Assembly: GCA_020633955.1 (NCBI GenBank) | Contig: JACKCP010000004.1 | Coordinates: forward strand, 124,001-188,000 | Length of the DNA stretch: 64,000 nucleotides | From: Desulfobacteraceae bacterium | GTDB taxonomy: Bacteria > Desulfobacterota > Desulfobacteria > Desulfobacterales > JACKCP01 | Direction of reading: 5' to 3' | Shown here: in pieces, positions 36,527 to 45,639 of the stretch | How the letters are laid out: every line of letters begins with the position of its first letter | How positions within the stretch are numbered: position 1 is the first letter of the stretch | Program-made: the position numbers and the translations under genes | The notes under the pieces: generated by a model | Database searches by the model: none | What the model was told of the DNA's origin: nothing | The model's input: only the letters and a program-made list of their open reading frames with translations

Positions 36527-38440
36527 TTAGATAATATCAAGAGAAAGGGCTCTTGATATTATCTGTTCCTTTACTTTCTCAATGAATTCATTCTGGTTTA
36601 CTCCCATTTTGACTTTACCTTCAAGAGTTCTGACAGAAAAAGTTTTTTCGTTTATTTCCTTTTCTCCTATTGTGAGAATAAGAGGAATCTGTGACATTTG
36701 TGCATCTCTTACTTTTCTTTTAAGACTTTCAGAACGGTCATCTATTTTAACTCTGATTTTGTTTTTTCTAAGAGTTTCCATAATTTTTTCAGCCTCAGGA
36801 ATCAATGCATCATTTACAGGCAGAAGAACTGCCTGTACAGGAGCAAGCCATAGAGGAAAACGCCCTGCAAAATGCTCTGTCAAAATTCCAAGAAATCTCT
36901 CAATTGAACCGTAAATAACTCTGTGAATCATTATTGGTCTCAGTTTTTCATTTGACTGGCCAATATATGAAAGGTCAAATCTTTCGGGAAGTGACATATC
37001 AAGCTGGACTGTTCCGCACTGCCATGTTCTTTCAAGTGCATCTTCAATATGAACATCAATTTTGGGGCCGTAAAAGGCACCGTCTCCTTCATTTATTTTA
37101 AATTCCTTGCCATATTTTACAAGTGCAGATTTAAGGCCGTTTGTTGCCATTTCCCATTGTTCGTCCGAGCCGATTGACTTATCCGGTCTTGTTGAAAGTT
37201 CGAGGTGGAAATTAAGGCCAAAAGTGGAATACATTTTATCAATAAGATTTAAAACCCCAAGTATTTCGGTTTCAATCTGGTCAGGAGTCATGAAAATATG
37301 TGCGTCATCCTGGTGAAATGCCCTTACCCTGAAAAGTCCTGAAAGTACCCCGCTTGCCTCATGTCTGTGAACAAGGCCTATTTCTCCTGCCCTGTATGGA
37401 AGATCCCTGTAGGAAAACTGTCTTGACTTGAAAAGTATCATTCCGCCAGGACAGTTCATTGGCTTTATTGCGTATTCATAATCTTCAATTACAGAAGTAT
37501 ACATGTTTTCGCGGTAGTTTTCCCAGTGGCCGCTTTTTATCCAAAGATCCTTTGTAAGCATTACAGGAGTTTTTGTTTCAACATACCCTGCATTTTCATG
37601 CTCTTGTCTCCAGTATTCAAGAAGCTGATTCCACAATACCATTCCGTTTGCGTGGAAAAAAGGCATTCCTGCACCTTCTTCATGAAAGCTGAAAAGATCC
37701 AGCTGCTGGCCAATTTTTCTGTGATCCCTTTTTTTTGCCTCTTCAAGAAAGTTCAGATATTTATTGAGTTCTTTCTTGTCAAAAAAGGCTGTGCCGTAAA
37801 TTCTCTGGAGCTGTGTATTTGAGCTGTCTGCCCTCCAGTAGGCTCCTGAAACCTTCATAAGTTTTACGGCCTTTATCATTCCTGTATGGGGAATATGGGG
37901 GCCGCGGCAGAGATCCTTGAATATTCCCTGCTCATAAACCGAAATTTCTGCATCTTCCGGAAGTTCGTTTATAAGTTCAATTTTATATTCATTGTCAGAA
38001 AAAATTTTTTTTGCATCTTCCTTTGAAAGAACCTGCCTTTTAAAAGGTTTTTTTTCCTTTATTATGTTTTTCATTTCCTGCTCAATTTTTTCAAGATCAG
38101 ATTCTGAAACAGGAGGCATGTCTATATCATAGTAAAACCCGTCTTTTACAACAGGCCCAATTGTAAGTTTTGCATCAGGGTAAAGATTTAAAACAGCTTC
38201 AGCAAGCACATGAGCCGCACTGTGTCTCATAATTTCAAGAGATTCTTCATCCTTTGGTGTAAGGATTTTTATTTTTGTATCTCTTAATATTGGAAGGTTT
38301 ATATCTTTAATTCCATCATCTGTAATACATGCAACAGAGTTTGAAGCAAGTCCTTCAGAAATTTTTAAAGCCACATCATAACCTGTTGGCGGATTTTCAT
38401 AGCTTTGAACGCTTTTGTCTGGAAGTTCTATTTGTATCAT
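36527..38440 (-). CDS. thrS: Threonyl-tRNA synthetase
   Basis: The 637-residue enzyme charges tRNA-Thr. It has the N-terminal TGS domain (residues 1-60), the editing domain with RHSAAHVLAEAV, a class II core with AIKPMNCPGGMILFKS and GEIGLVHRHEASGVLSGLFRVR (motif 2), and a C-terminal anticodon-binding domain. The length is normal. No T-box or clear leader peptide is seen. It diverges from the RNase D gene. Confidence 0.97.
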   Translation of the reverse strand: MIQIELPDKSVQSYENPPTGYDVALKISEGLASNSVACITDDGIKDINLPILRDTKIKILTPKDEESLEIMRHSAAHVLAEAVLNLYPDAKLTIGPVVKDGFYYDIDMPPVSESDLEKIEQEMKNIIKEKKPFKRQVLSKEDAKKIFSDNEYKIELINELPEDAEISVYEQGIFKDLCRGPHIPHTGMIKAVKLMKVSGAYWRADSSNTQLQRIYGTAFFDKKELNKYLNFLEEAKKRDHRKIGQQLDLFSFHEEGAGMPFFHANGMVLWNQLLEYWRQEHENAGYVETKTPVMLTKDLWIKSGHWENYRENMYTSVIEDYEYAIKPMNCPGGMILFKSRQFSYRDLPYRAGEIGLVHRHEASGVLSGLFRVRAFHQDDAHIFMTPDQIETEILGVLNLIDKMYSTFGLNFHLELSTRPDKSIGSDEQWEMATNGLKSALVKYGKEFKINEGDGAFYGPKIDVHIEDALERTWQCGTVQLDMSLPERFDLSYIGQSNEKLRPIMIHRVIYGSIERFLGILTEHFAGRFPLWLAPVQAVLLPVNDALIPEAEKIMETLRKNKIRVKIDDRSESLKRKVRDAQMSQIPLILTIGEKEINEKTFSVRTLEGKVKMGVNQNEFIEKVKEQIISRALSLDII

Positions 38441-38556
38441 GAGAGCCTGTCTCCGGTTTTTTTATTGTTTTTCTCAGTTCAAAAATGTAAAAAATAAAAG
38501 CCCTGATTTGGGCAAAGAAAAAAACTAGCAGAAAAAGAGGTATTAGGCAATCAGGA

Positions 38557-39687
38557 ATGACAATAATTGTTGAGCATGATAAAGACCTTGAAAAATTATG
38601 CACCCATCTGAAAACCTGCGATAAAGTCGGGGTTGATTTAGAAGGTGACGGAATGTACCATTTCAGAGAGAAAATATGTCTGATCCAGCTGAGTGACGGT
38701 ATTTCAGACTGGATAATAGATCCTCTGAGGGTAAAAAAAATTGAAATCCTTGCTCCGTTTTTTTTTGATCCGAAAATTTTGAAAATTTTTCATGGAGCGG
38801 ATTATGATATAAAATCCCTTTACAGGGATTACGGAATAGTAGTCAATAATTTATTTGACACTGAAATAGCAGCAAGATTTGCAGGTCTAAGGCTTTCGGG
38901 CCTTGATCATTTAATGATGGATTTTCTGGGAGTTAAAACAGAAAAGAAATATCAGAAAAAAGACTGGTCAATAAGACCGCTTCCTGCTGATATGCTTGAT
39001 TATGCTGCAATGGATTCAAGATATCTTATCAGTATTTTTGAAATACTCACAAAAAAACTGAAAAGTCTTAAAAGGCTTGACTGGGTTTATGAAGAGTCCT
39101 CAAATATTTCTGAATCAAGATTTGTAAAAAAAATGGAAGTTCCGTATTTCACTTCCTTTAAAGGAGCAGGAAAGCTTGACAGAAGAAGTCTTGCTGTCCT
39201 GGAGGATCTTCTCAAGTTCAGGTATTCTGTTGCAAGGAAAAAGGATAAGCCTCTTTATAAGGTAATTCCAAACAAGACCATAATTAAGATTGCCGAAAAA
39301 AAGGCTGAAAAGGAAAATGAACTTAAAAACATCATGAGTCCCGGACATTACAAGCGATTTGGTACAAGAATTTCTGGAATAGTCCAGAATGCAATGGTTG
39401 TACCGGCTTCAGGGCTTCCATGTTATCCAAAGAAAAAAAAGCCCAAAAATTTCAGCCATCTTTCTTCCTTGAGATCTCAGAATTTAAGACAGTGGAGACT
39501 TGAAAAGTCAGAACATCTTGAGCTTGACCCGGGAATTGTCCTGAACAACGGTCTTGTGTGCGAAATTGCAGAAAAAAATCCCCAGGATTTAAATGGTCTT
39601 GCTCAAATTCCTCTTAAAAGATGGCAGATAAGGGAATTTGGTAAAGAGATTTTAAATGTTTTAAGCCAAAGCCTTTTAAAAAGGTGA
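38557..39687 (+). CDS. rnd: Ribonuclease D
   Basis: The 376-residue protein has the DEDD 3'-5' exonuclease domain (VDLEGDGMYHFREKICLIQL with the first two acidic residues; FHGADYDIKSL; YAAMDSRYL) and a following HRDC-type helical region near residues 205-290. It trims tRNA and other stable RNA precursors. It diverges from thrS. The variant VDLEGDG instead of VDTEF is within the family range. Confidence 0.88.
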   Translation: MTIIVEHDKDLEKLCTHLKTCDKVGVDLEGDGMYHFREKICLIQLSDGISDWIIDPLRVKKIEILAPFFFDPKILKIFHGADYDIKSLYRDYGIVVNNLFDTEIAARFAGLRLSGLDHLMMDFLGVKTEKKYQKKDWSIRPLPADMLDYAAMDSRYLISIFEILTKKLKSLKRLDWVYEESSNISESRFVKKMEVPYFTSFKGAGKLDRRSLAVLEDLLKFRYSVARKKDKPLYKVIPNKTIIKIAEKKAEKENELKNIMSPGHYKRFGTRISGIVQNAMVVPASGLPCYPKKKKPKNFSHLSSLRSQNLRQWRLEKSEHLELDPGIVLNNGLVCEIAEKNPQDLNGLAQIPLKRWQIREFGKEILNVLSQSLLKR

Positions 39688-40060
39688 GTGACTGCAAAAA
39701 AGCTTTTTTTGTTCAGCTCAGGTTATACCTGAATTGAGCGATTTTCAAGTTTGCTGCATATACAAGGCAAATTGTATCAGGCTATACTATTGCTATGCGT
39801 GATGCAATTTAACGCAGTAGATGCGGCAAAATTGGAAAGCCCGCAGGGTTTCATATTTTTAAATAAAACAAGCTTGATTCATTGAAAATTTATTAATTTA
39901 AAAATATGAAACGCTCAATTCAGGTTATAGTAAGTTGGCAGTAAATAAAGTTTTTGTTTCGGTGAAAAGATAAGTGTCTCCACTTCTTGATAATAATTTT
40001 AAAAAAGGTTATAGAGGCTTTAACTTTGACAGAATAAACCAATAAAACCAGGGAGATAAA
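39688..40060. other. Intergenic region with the second MITE-like element
   Basis: The element occupies 39728-39924. Before it, GCAAAAAAGCTTTTTTTG could act as a weak terminator. After it comes the upp leader, with GGGAG before the ATG. Confidence 0.5.
39728..39924 (-). repeat. 197-bp MITE-like element, copy 2
   Basis: Perfect 13-bp terminal inverted repeats, CCTGAATTGAGCG at 39728-39740 and CGCTCAATTCAGG at 39912-39924, are bordered by TTATA on both sides, a likely 5-bp target duplication. It is inverted relative to copy 1 and has exactly the same length. Both internal hairpins are preserved. It appears intact. Confidence 0.85.
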
Positions 40061-40687
40061 ATGACCTTATATATTGCAGACCATCCGCTGATAAAACACA
40101 AAATAGGTATTTTAAGAAAGAATGATCTTGCTACAAAAAATTTCAGAATGCTTGCATCTGAAATTGCAAGGCTTCTTACCTATGAAGCTACAAAGGATCT
40201 TGAGACAGAAAAAATTACAATTGAAGGCTGGGCAGGCAATGTTGAGGTAGACCAGATAAAGGGCAAAAAGGTTACTGTTGTTCCAATCTTGAGAGCAGGT
40301 CTTGGGATGATGGATGGAGTTCTTGACATGATTCCTTCTGCAAAGGTTGGAGTTGTTGGACTTTACAGAGATGAGGAAACCTTGAAGCCTGTTCATTACT
40401 ATGTAAAGTTCCCTTCAAGCATGGAGGAAAGAATAGCATTGATAATTGATCCAATGCTGGCAACTGGAGGATCTTTTTGTGCAACAGTTGATTTGCTGAA
40501 AAAAGAAGGGTGTAAAACTATAAAAGGACTTTTTCTTGTTGCAGCCCCTGAGGGAATAAAAAAAGTGGAAGAGCTTCATCCCGATGTCTCCATTTATACT
40601 GCTGCAGTTGATGAAAGGCTTAATGACAAGGGCTACATAATTCCTGGACTTGGTGACGCAGGCGACAAGATTTTTGGGACAAAATAA
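40061..40687 (+). CDS. upp: Uracil phosphoribosyltransferase
   Basis: The 208-residue enzyme makes UMP from uracil and PRPP. The PRPP-binding loop LIIDPMLATGGSFCATVDLL and VPILRAGLGMMDGVLDMIP are typical, and the length is normal. The uracil permease gene follows 318 bases downstream, which gives a uracil uptake and salvage pair, though the gap and the repeat within it suggest separate transcripts. Confidence 0.96.
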   Translation: MTLYIADHPLIKHKIGILRKNDLATKNFRMLASEIARLLTYEATKDLETEKITIEGWAGNVEVDQIKGKKVTVVPILRAGLGMMDGVLDMIPSAKVGVVGLYRDEETLKPVHYYVKFPSSMEERIALIIDPMLATGGSFCATVDLLKKEGCKTIKGLFLVAAPEGIKKVEELHPDVSIYTAAVDERLNDKGYIIPGLGDAGDKIFGTK

Positions 40688-41005
40688 AAACTATTTATTT
40701 AGTGATTGATGGAAAACTGGAATTTTTTGTTGATTATCCGCTACCAAACCGGCTTTTTTCTCAGTTTTCAGCTCAATGGTTGCAAATTTAATATGAAACG
40801 CATGAACTTAAAAAAATTCATGCGTTTTTTTTGGATAATAAGTGGTTGGTCTGAAACAGAATTTCAGCCCTCATTGATGAGTGTGAAATGTTTAAGGTTC
40901 TTAAAATATCAAGTATTTTGAAGAAAAAACTTTAAATCTGAGGGTGAAACAAGCTGTTTTGGTTCAGCGAATATAAAAAATTAATTTCTAAGGAAAGGGT
41001 AAATT
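40688..41005. other. Intergenic region between upp and uraA
   Basis: A decayed R1-like segment (CGGCTTTTTTCTCAGTTTTC near 40752) and a hairpin ATGAACTT/AATTCATGCG near 40801-40824 precede an R2 copy. No PyrR-type leader is recognised. AAGGAAAGGG is the uraA ribosome site. Confidence 0.45.
40840..40972 (+). repeat. Long intergenic repeat family (R2), diverged copy 3
   Basis: The left end, GGTTGGTCTGAAAC, and right end, GTTTTGGTTCAGCGA, match other copies. The core at 40914-40941 is weaker than elsewhere. It ends about 30 bases before uraA. Confidence 0.45.
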
Positions 41006-42238
41006 ATGGGGGGTAATTTTGACTACAAATTCAGAGCCAGGGACTCAATACTTGGGGCTCAGATGCTTTTTGTAGCATTTGGAGCACTTGTCTTGGTTCC
41101 TCTTTTGACAGGACTTGACTCAAATGTCGCCTTATTTACAGCCGGGCTTGGTACTCTTGTTTTTCAGGCCGTAACAAAAGGAAAAGTGCCTGTATTTCTT
41201 GCATCATCATTTGCATTTATAGCACCAATTTCTGTTGGTGTTGCCAAGTGGGGGATTGCATCAACAATGAGCGGTCTTGCAGCTGCCGGTGTTGTTTATA
41301 TTTTATTAAGCCTGATTATAAGAATAAAGGGAAGCAGAGTTATTGAGAAAATACTTCCTCCTGTTGTAACAGGTCCGGTTATAATGGTAATAGGGCTTAT
41401 TCTTGCCCCGGTTGCTGTGAAAATGGCTGTGGGAGAAGCTGATGCATCAAATATAATACCCCAGTCAAAGGCTTTGCTTGTATCAATGTCGGCTCTTCTT
41501 GCAACAATTGCTGCAACTCTTCTTGGAAGGGGGCTTGTAAGACTTATTCCCATTTTGATAGGAATAATAACTGGATATGTCGTTGCATGGTTTTCCGGGC
41601 TTGTTGACATAAGTCCTGTATACAGTGCAAAATGGTTTTCTGTTCCTGATTTTGTTTTGCCTGAGTTTAACCTTTCTGCAATTCTTTTTATTGTACCTGT
41701 TGCAATTGCCCCTGCAATTGAACATTTTGGAGATATTCTTGCAATTGGTCAGGTTACAGAGAAGGATTATCTTGAAGATCCGGGAATAGAAAATACAATG
41801 CTTGGAGACGGTCTTGCAACTTCACTGGCTTCAATGCTCGGCGGTCCTCCAAATACAACTTATTCTGAAGTTACAGGTGCTGTTGCTCTTACAAAGGCCT
41901 TTAATCCGGGAGTGATGACATGGGCTGCAATTATTGCCATAGTACTTTCATTCATAGGAAAAATCGGGGCACTGCTTTCAACAATTCCATCTCCTGTAAT
42001 GGGAGGAATAATGCTTTTATTGTTTGGAGCCATCATGGTTGTTGGAATGAACAATATTGTAAAGGCCCAGTCAGATGTTACTGAACCAAGAAATCTTACA
42101 ATAATTGCTCTTATTCTTGTTTTTGGAATAGGCGGAATGAGTTTTTCCGCCGGCAAATTTACCCTTGAGGGAATAGGGCTTGCCGGAGTTCTTGGTGTTA
42201 TGCTGAATCTTCTTCTCCCAAAGACAAGAGAAGAATAA
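41006..42238 (+). CDS. uraA: Uracil permease (NCS2 family)
   Basis: The 410-residue membrane protein has about 12-14 helices and NCS2 signatures: VPIAIAPAIEHFGDILAIGQ and GLATSLASMLGGPPNTTYSE. It imports uracil with protons, and the upp product traps it as UMP. The assignment to uracil over xanthine rests on length, motif form and the upp neighbour. A strong terminator follows. Confidence 0.92.
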   Translation: MGGNFDYKFRARDSILGAQMLFVAFGALVLVPLLTGLDSNVALFTAGLGTLVFQAVTKGKVPVFLASSFAFIAPISVGVAKWGIASTMSGLAAAGVVYILLSLIIRIKGSRVIEKILPPVVTGPVIMVIGLILAPVAVKMAVGEADASNIIPQSKALLVSMSALLATIAATLLGRGLVRLIPILIGIITGYVVAWFSGLVDISPVYSAKWFSVPDFVLPEFNLSAILFIVPVAIAPAIEHFGDILAIGQVTEKDYLEDPGIENTMLGDGLATSLASMLGGPPNTTYSEVTGAVALTKAFNPGVMTWAAIIAIVLSFIGKIGALLSTIPSPVMGGIMLLLFGAIMVVGMNNIVKAQSDVTEPRNLTIIALILVFGIGGMSFSAGKFTLEGIGLAGVLGVMLNLLLPKTREE

Positions 42239-42242
42239 TGAA

Positions 42243-42278
42243 AAAAGACCGCCTGATTGATTTTTCCGGCGGTCTTTT
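42243..42278 (+). terminator. Rho-independent terminator after uraA
   Basis: AAAGACCGCC pairs with GGCGGTCTTT around 14 bases, then a short T-run. Confidence 0.85.
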
Positions 42279-42301
42279 CCTGGCTGTTTGAAAAACAGCC
42301 G

Positions 42302-42356
42302 TAATTGTTCAGTTCAATTTAGAACGGCTTTTTCTCAGTTTTAAGCTGAATAGTTA
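42302..42356 (+). repeat. Palindromic repeat family (R1), copy
   Basis: The 55-bp unit is nearly identical to 32744-32798 and, inverted, to 29383-29438. It lies between the convergent uraA and gltA genes, after a small GGCTGTTT/AAACAGCC hairpin. Confidence 0.8.
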
Positions 42357-42402
42357 CAAACAGCCTTGATAATAATTAATTATACTCGGCTGAGTTTTGT
42401 TT

Positions 42403-43680
42403 TTACCTGTCCTTTAGTTCAACATAGTCATGCTCTGAAAGTCCTGTATAAATCTGTCTTGGCCTGCTTATTTTCCAGTTTGGATCTTCCATGCTTTCCT
42501 TCCACTGTGAAATCCACCCAGGGAGTCTTCCAATTGCAAACATAACAGTAAACATATTGGTTGGGATTCCAATAGCCCTTAAAACAATTCCGCTGTAGAA
42601 GTCAACATTGGGGTAAAGGTTATGGTCTACGAAGTAAGGATCTGTCAGAGCTACTTCCTCAAGCTGTTTGGCAATGTCAAGAAGAGGGTCAGGACCTGAT
42701 ATTTTACTTAAAACCTTGTCGCACATCTTCTTCATAATTTTAGCCCTCGGGTCATAGGTTTTATAAACTCTGTGTCCAAAACCCATCAGCCTGAAAGGAT
42801 CGTTTTTGTCCTTTGCTTTTTTTATTACTTCGTCTATGGATACTCCGTTTTTGTGAATATCTGTGAGCATTTCAATTACAGCCTGGTTTGCGCCTCCGTG
42901 AAGAGGACCCCAAAGTGCTGCTATTCCAGCAGAAATTGCAGCGTAAAGATTAACCCTTCCGCTTCCAACAACCCTTACAGCCGCAGTGGAGCAGTTCTGC
43001 TCATGATCTCCATGCAGAATAAGAAATACGTTCAATGCCCTTACTATGTCCTCGTCAAGAACGTATGGTCTTACAGGACTGTCAAACATCATGTTAAGGA
43101 AATTTTCGCAGTAGGTCAGGTCATGTCTTGGGTATACGATTTTTTCGCCTTTTGAAAATCTGTATGACATTGCAGCCATGGTCCTGACTTTTGAGATGAG
43201 GTTTAAAAAATCTTTTGTAATATTGTCTTCATCTTTGAGTTCAGGGTAAAAACTTCTTAATGCATTTACCATTGATGAAAGAATTCCCATTGGATGGGAT
43301 GCCTTTGGAAAATTCTGGAAAAATATATGCATGTCTTCGTGAACAAGGGATGAGTCATTAAGCATAACCCGGTTTCTATTGAGTTCTTCAAGGGAAGGCA
43401 GGTGGCCGTTAATAAGAAGATATGCAGTTTCAACAAAGGTAGATTTTTCTGCGAGCTGCTCAATTGGAATTCCCCTGTATCTTAAAACTCCTTTTTCTCC
43501 GTTCATAAATGTAATTGATGAAGAGCAGCTTCCTGTATTTCCAAATCCTGGATCAAAGGTAATAAAGCCTGTCTCCTGACGGAGTCTGGTAATGTCGATG
43601 GCCTTTTCACCTTCTGTCCCGATTATTACCGGGAAAGTGTAGGTCTTGCCATCAATTGTAAGTGTAACTGAATCTGTCAT
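42403..43680 (-). CDS. gltA: Citrate synthase (type II)
   Basis: The protein of about 425 residues condenses acetyl-CoA and oxaloacetate. Active-site segments LWGPLHGGANQAVIEML and GFGHRVYKTYDPRAK are intact, and NHGDHEQNCSTA-like HGDHEQNCSTAAVR is present. I prefer the ATG at 43680, which has GGGG seven bases ahead, over the ATG at 43692, which has none. The gene is single. The full-length citrate synthase contrasts with the truncated isocitrate dehydrogenase at 1562-2827. Confidence 0.96.
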   Translation of the reverse strand: MTDSVTLTIDGKTYTFPVIIGTEGEKAIDITRLRQETGFITFDPGFGNTGSCSSSITFMNGEKGVLRYRGIPIEQLAEKSTFVETAYLLINGHLPSLEELNRNRVMLNDSSLVHEDMHIFFQNFPKASHPMGILSSMVNALRSFYPELKDEDNITKDFLNLISKVRTMAAMSYRFSKGEKIVYPRHDLTYCENFLNMMFDSPVRPYVLDEDIVRALNVFLILHGDHEQNCSTAAVRVVGSGRVNLYAAISAGIAALWGPLHGGANQAVIEMLTDIHKNGVSIDEVIKKAKDKNDPFRLMGFGHRVYKTYDPRAKIMKKMCDKVLSKISGPDPLLDIAKQLEEVALTDPYFVDHNLYPNVDFYSGIVLRAIGIPTNMFTVMFAIGRLPGWISQWKESMEDPNWKISRPRQIYTGLSEHDYVELKDR

Positions 43681-43899
43681 TTTCTGCCCCATTTTTATTT
43701 AAATTTTTAAAATTGTTGGTATAATTATTTTTTGTCACTAATTAAGAAAGTTAAAATAATACTTTAATATCTAAGGTGTCAACAGAGATTAATCTGTTTT
43801 TTTGTGATAAGGCAACTTTAGGTTGTTTTAAATTCCAGTCCTGATAAATTCAGAGAAATAAAGGCCTGCAATACTACTTTCTTCAAGGATCTTTAATTT

Positions 43900-44718
43900 A
43901 TGAACTCATTGGAAAATATAAAAAAAAAGATAACAGTGGATTTTCTGGTAAAAAAAATAGAAATATCCTTAAATACTGAAAATGGATACTCAGGTATTGA
44001 TAAACAGTCCGTGAAACTGCTCCTGGGAAAATGCGGTTATCAGAGTATTTCAAAAAGAGGTCTTGAGCTTTTTGAAAAAAACATTCCGGATCACCACGTA
44101 ATAGTAAACGATGCTTTGCTGGGAAGGTATGAAACAAGTGTTTCAGATGTTGTTCTTAGAAAATCTCCAACTATCAAAGAGATGATAAGTTTTAAAAATG
44201 CCAGAAAAATACTTGGAGATTCTGATGTGTTAAGGTCAGTTAAAAAAGATACTCTGGAATATCTGAGGTCTTCCTATATTAATAGTCTGGATTTTTCAGA
44301 TCTTTCTAAAGACAAGCTGTTAAGTGAATTAAGAATTCTTTTTGATGCAGATGATATTGAAGGTTTTTTCAAGCTCGTTCTGGTTCTTTTTGAACTGTCA
44401 TCACTGAATTACCTTCCTTTTTTGAGTAAAAAATACAATCTTTATATTTTGGGTAAAAAAAATGAGAAAGAAAATGATTCGTTTTTTTACCCTGTTGGAA
44501 TACTGGATTATAAGAACAAGAAATTCTTATTTGCAAAAAATGAAATCAGAGAAAAAAAAATTATAGGAATTCTTTCAGGAAAGGAAGAAAACAAAGTCTT
44601 TTCTGAGGGTGAAGATGCCATTTGTGAACTGGCAGAAGTTATTGAAGACACACTTGAATACCTGCCTTTTGAAAGCAATCTTTTTCTTTACGGACTGCCG
44701 GAGAATTTCAATTTTTAA
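43900..44718 (+). CDS. Hypothetical cytoplasmic protein
   Basis: I do not recognise this 272-residue protein. It has no signal peptide or membrane helix, is rich in lysine, glutamate and leucine, and looks mostly helical in the first 170 residues and mixed afterwards (SFFYPVGILDYKNKKFLFAKN). It lies 17 bases before the outer-membrane protein gene, so the two are probably co-transcribed. The ribosome site is weak. Confidence 0.7.
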   Translation: MNSLENIKKKITVDFLVKKIEISLNTENGYSGIDKQSVKLLLGKCGYQSISKRGLELFEKNIPDHHVIVNDALLGRYETSVSDVVLRKSPTIKEMISFKNARKILGDSDVLRSVKKDTLEYLRSSYINSLDFSDLSKDKLLSELRILFDADDIEGFFKLVLVLFELSSLNYLPFLSKKYNLYILGKKNEKENDSFFYPVGILDYKNKKFLFAKNEIREKKIIGILSGKEENKVFSEGEDAICELAEVIEDTLEYLPFESNLFLYGLPENFNF

Positions 44719-44735
44719 ACTTTAGGAGAATTGCC

Positions 44736-45506
44736 ATGAAATTAAAATCTGCTGTTTTGGTGTTTGTTTTTCTGTTTATTCCGCTTCAGTCTTTTTGTCT
44801 GCCTCTGATTGATGCAGAAATTGCCGCAGGAGGTTGGTTCTGCAGTCCTGACGGTTTTGCTGGATATAAGGGTGATGATCTTTATCTGGAAAGAGACCTT
44901 GGATATGAAGACCAGACAGAGCTTACAGGAAGAATAAGGCTTGAACTTCCTCTTCTTTTACCAAATATTACATTTATGACAACAAATTTGAGCTTTGACG
45001 GAGACAATACCACAGGCAGATCATTTGATTTTGGAAATACCTCGTTTAATGGGGATGATAAAATCAGTTCAGAGCTTAAACTGAACCACCATGACTTTGC
45101 AGTTTCATTTTCACTTCCTCTTCTTAATCTTGCAACTCTTGGGAAACTTCAGGCTGATCTTGGGGTAAATCTAAGGCTGATTGATATTGAGGCTTCAATG
45201 GAACAGACAACTGAGAACAGCGGACTTAAAAGAGAGTCAAAATCTCTTGACGTTCCAATTCCCATGGGTTTTGCGTATCTAAGGCTTGAGCCTGTTTCAG
45301 GAATTGGCCTTGAAGCAGAGGGCAGAATGCTTTCTATTGGAGGAAACAGTGTGACAAGTCTTATTGGACGCATAAGATATCATGTTTTGGGGCCGCTTTT
45401 TATTGCTGGAGGGTACAGGGTTGAAAAAATTGATGTTGATGAGGAAGGTATAAGGATTGATACTGATTTCAGGGGGCCTTTTTTTGAGGGAGGGTTTAAG
45501 TTTTAA
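44736..45506 (+). CDS. TIGR04219-like outer-membrane beta-barrel protein
   Basis: The 256-residue protein has a signal peptide (residues 1-21), then alternating beta strands with aromatic ends, finishing FFEGGFKF as outer-membrane barrels do. PLIDAEIAAGGW at the mature start and GRIRYHVLGPLFIAGGYRVE near the end are typical of the TIGR04219 family of Gram-negative outer-membrane proteins of unknown role. AGGAG lies ahead of the ATG. Confidence 0.75.
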   Translation: MKLKSAVLVFVFLFIPLQSFCLPLIDAEIAAGGWFCSPDGFAGYKGDDLYLERDLGYEDQTELTGRIRLELPLLLPNITFMTTNLSFDGDNTTGRSFDFGNTSFNGDDKISSELKLNHHDFAVSFSLPLLNLATLGKLQADLGVNLRLIDIEASMEQTTENSGLKRESKSLDVPIPMGFAYLRLEPVSGIGLEAEGRMLSIGGNSVTSLIGRIRYHVLGPLFIAGGYRVEKIDVDEEGIRIDTDFRGPFFEGGFKF

Positions 45507-45639
45507 AACTTTTGGTTTTTGATTATTGGCTGGTCAAAATAAGGATTTTTTGTTCAACAGCCAAGTAATTAATAGCGGGATATGGTTTATATTGGAGGAT
45601 TTTTAACTTAAAATTTATTAAATATTTGAAAAGGCTCAG

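Noticed and set aside
36527..38440. T-box or leader-peptide control of thrS
   Set aside because: The region before the start at 38440 is only about 115 bases shared with the divergent RNase D gene and shows no T-box sequence or threonine-rich leader.
42403..43692. ATG at 43692 as the gltA start
   Set aside because: No ribosome site precedes it, while the ATG four codons later has GGGG at the right distance.
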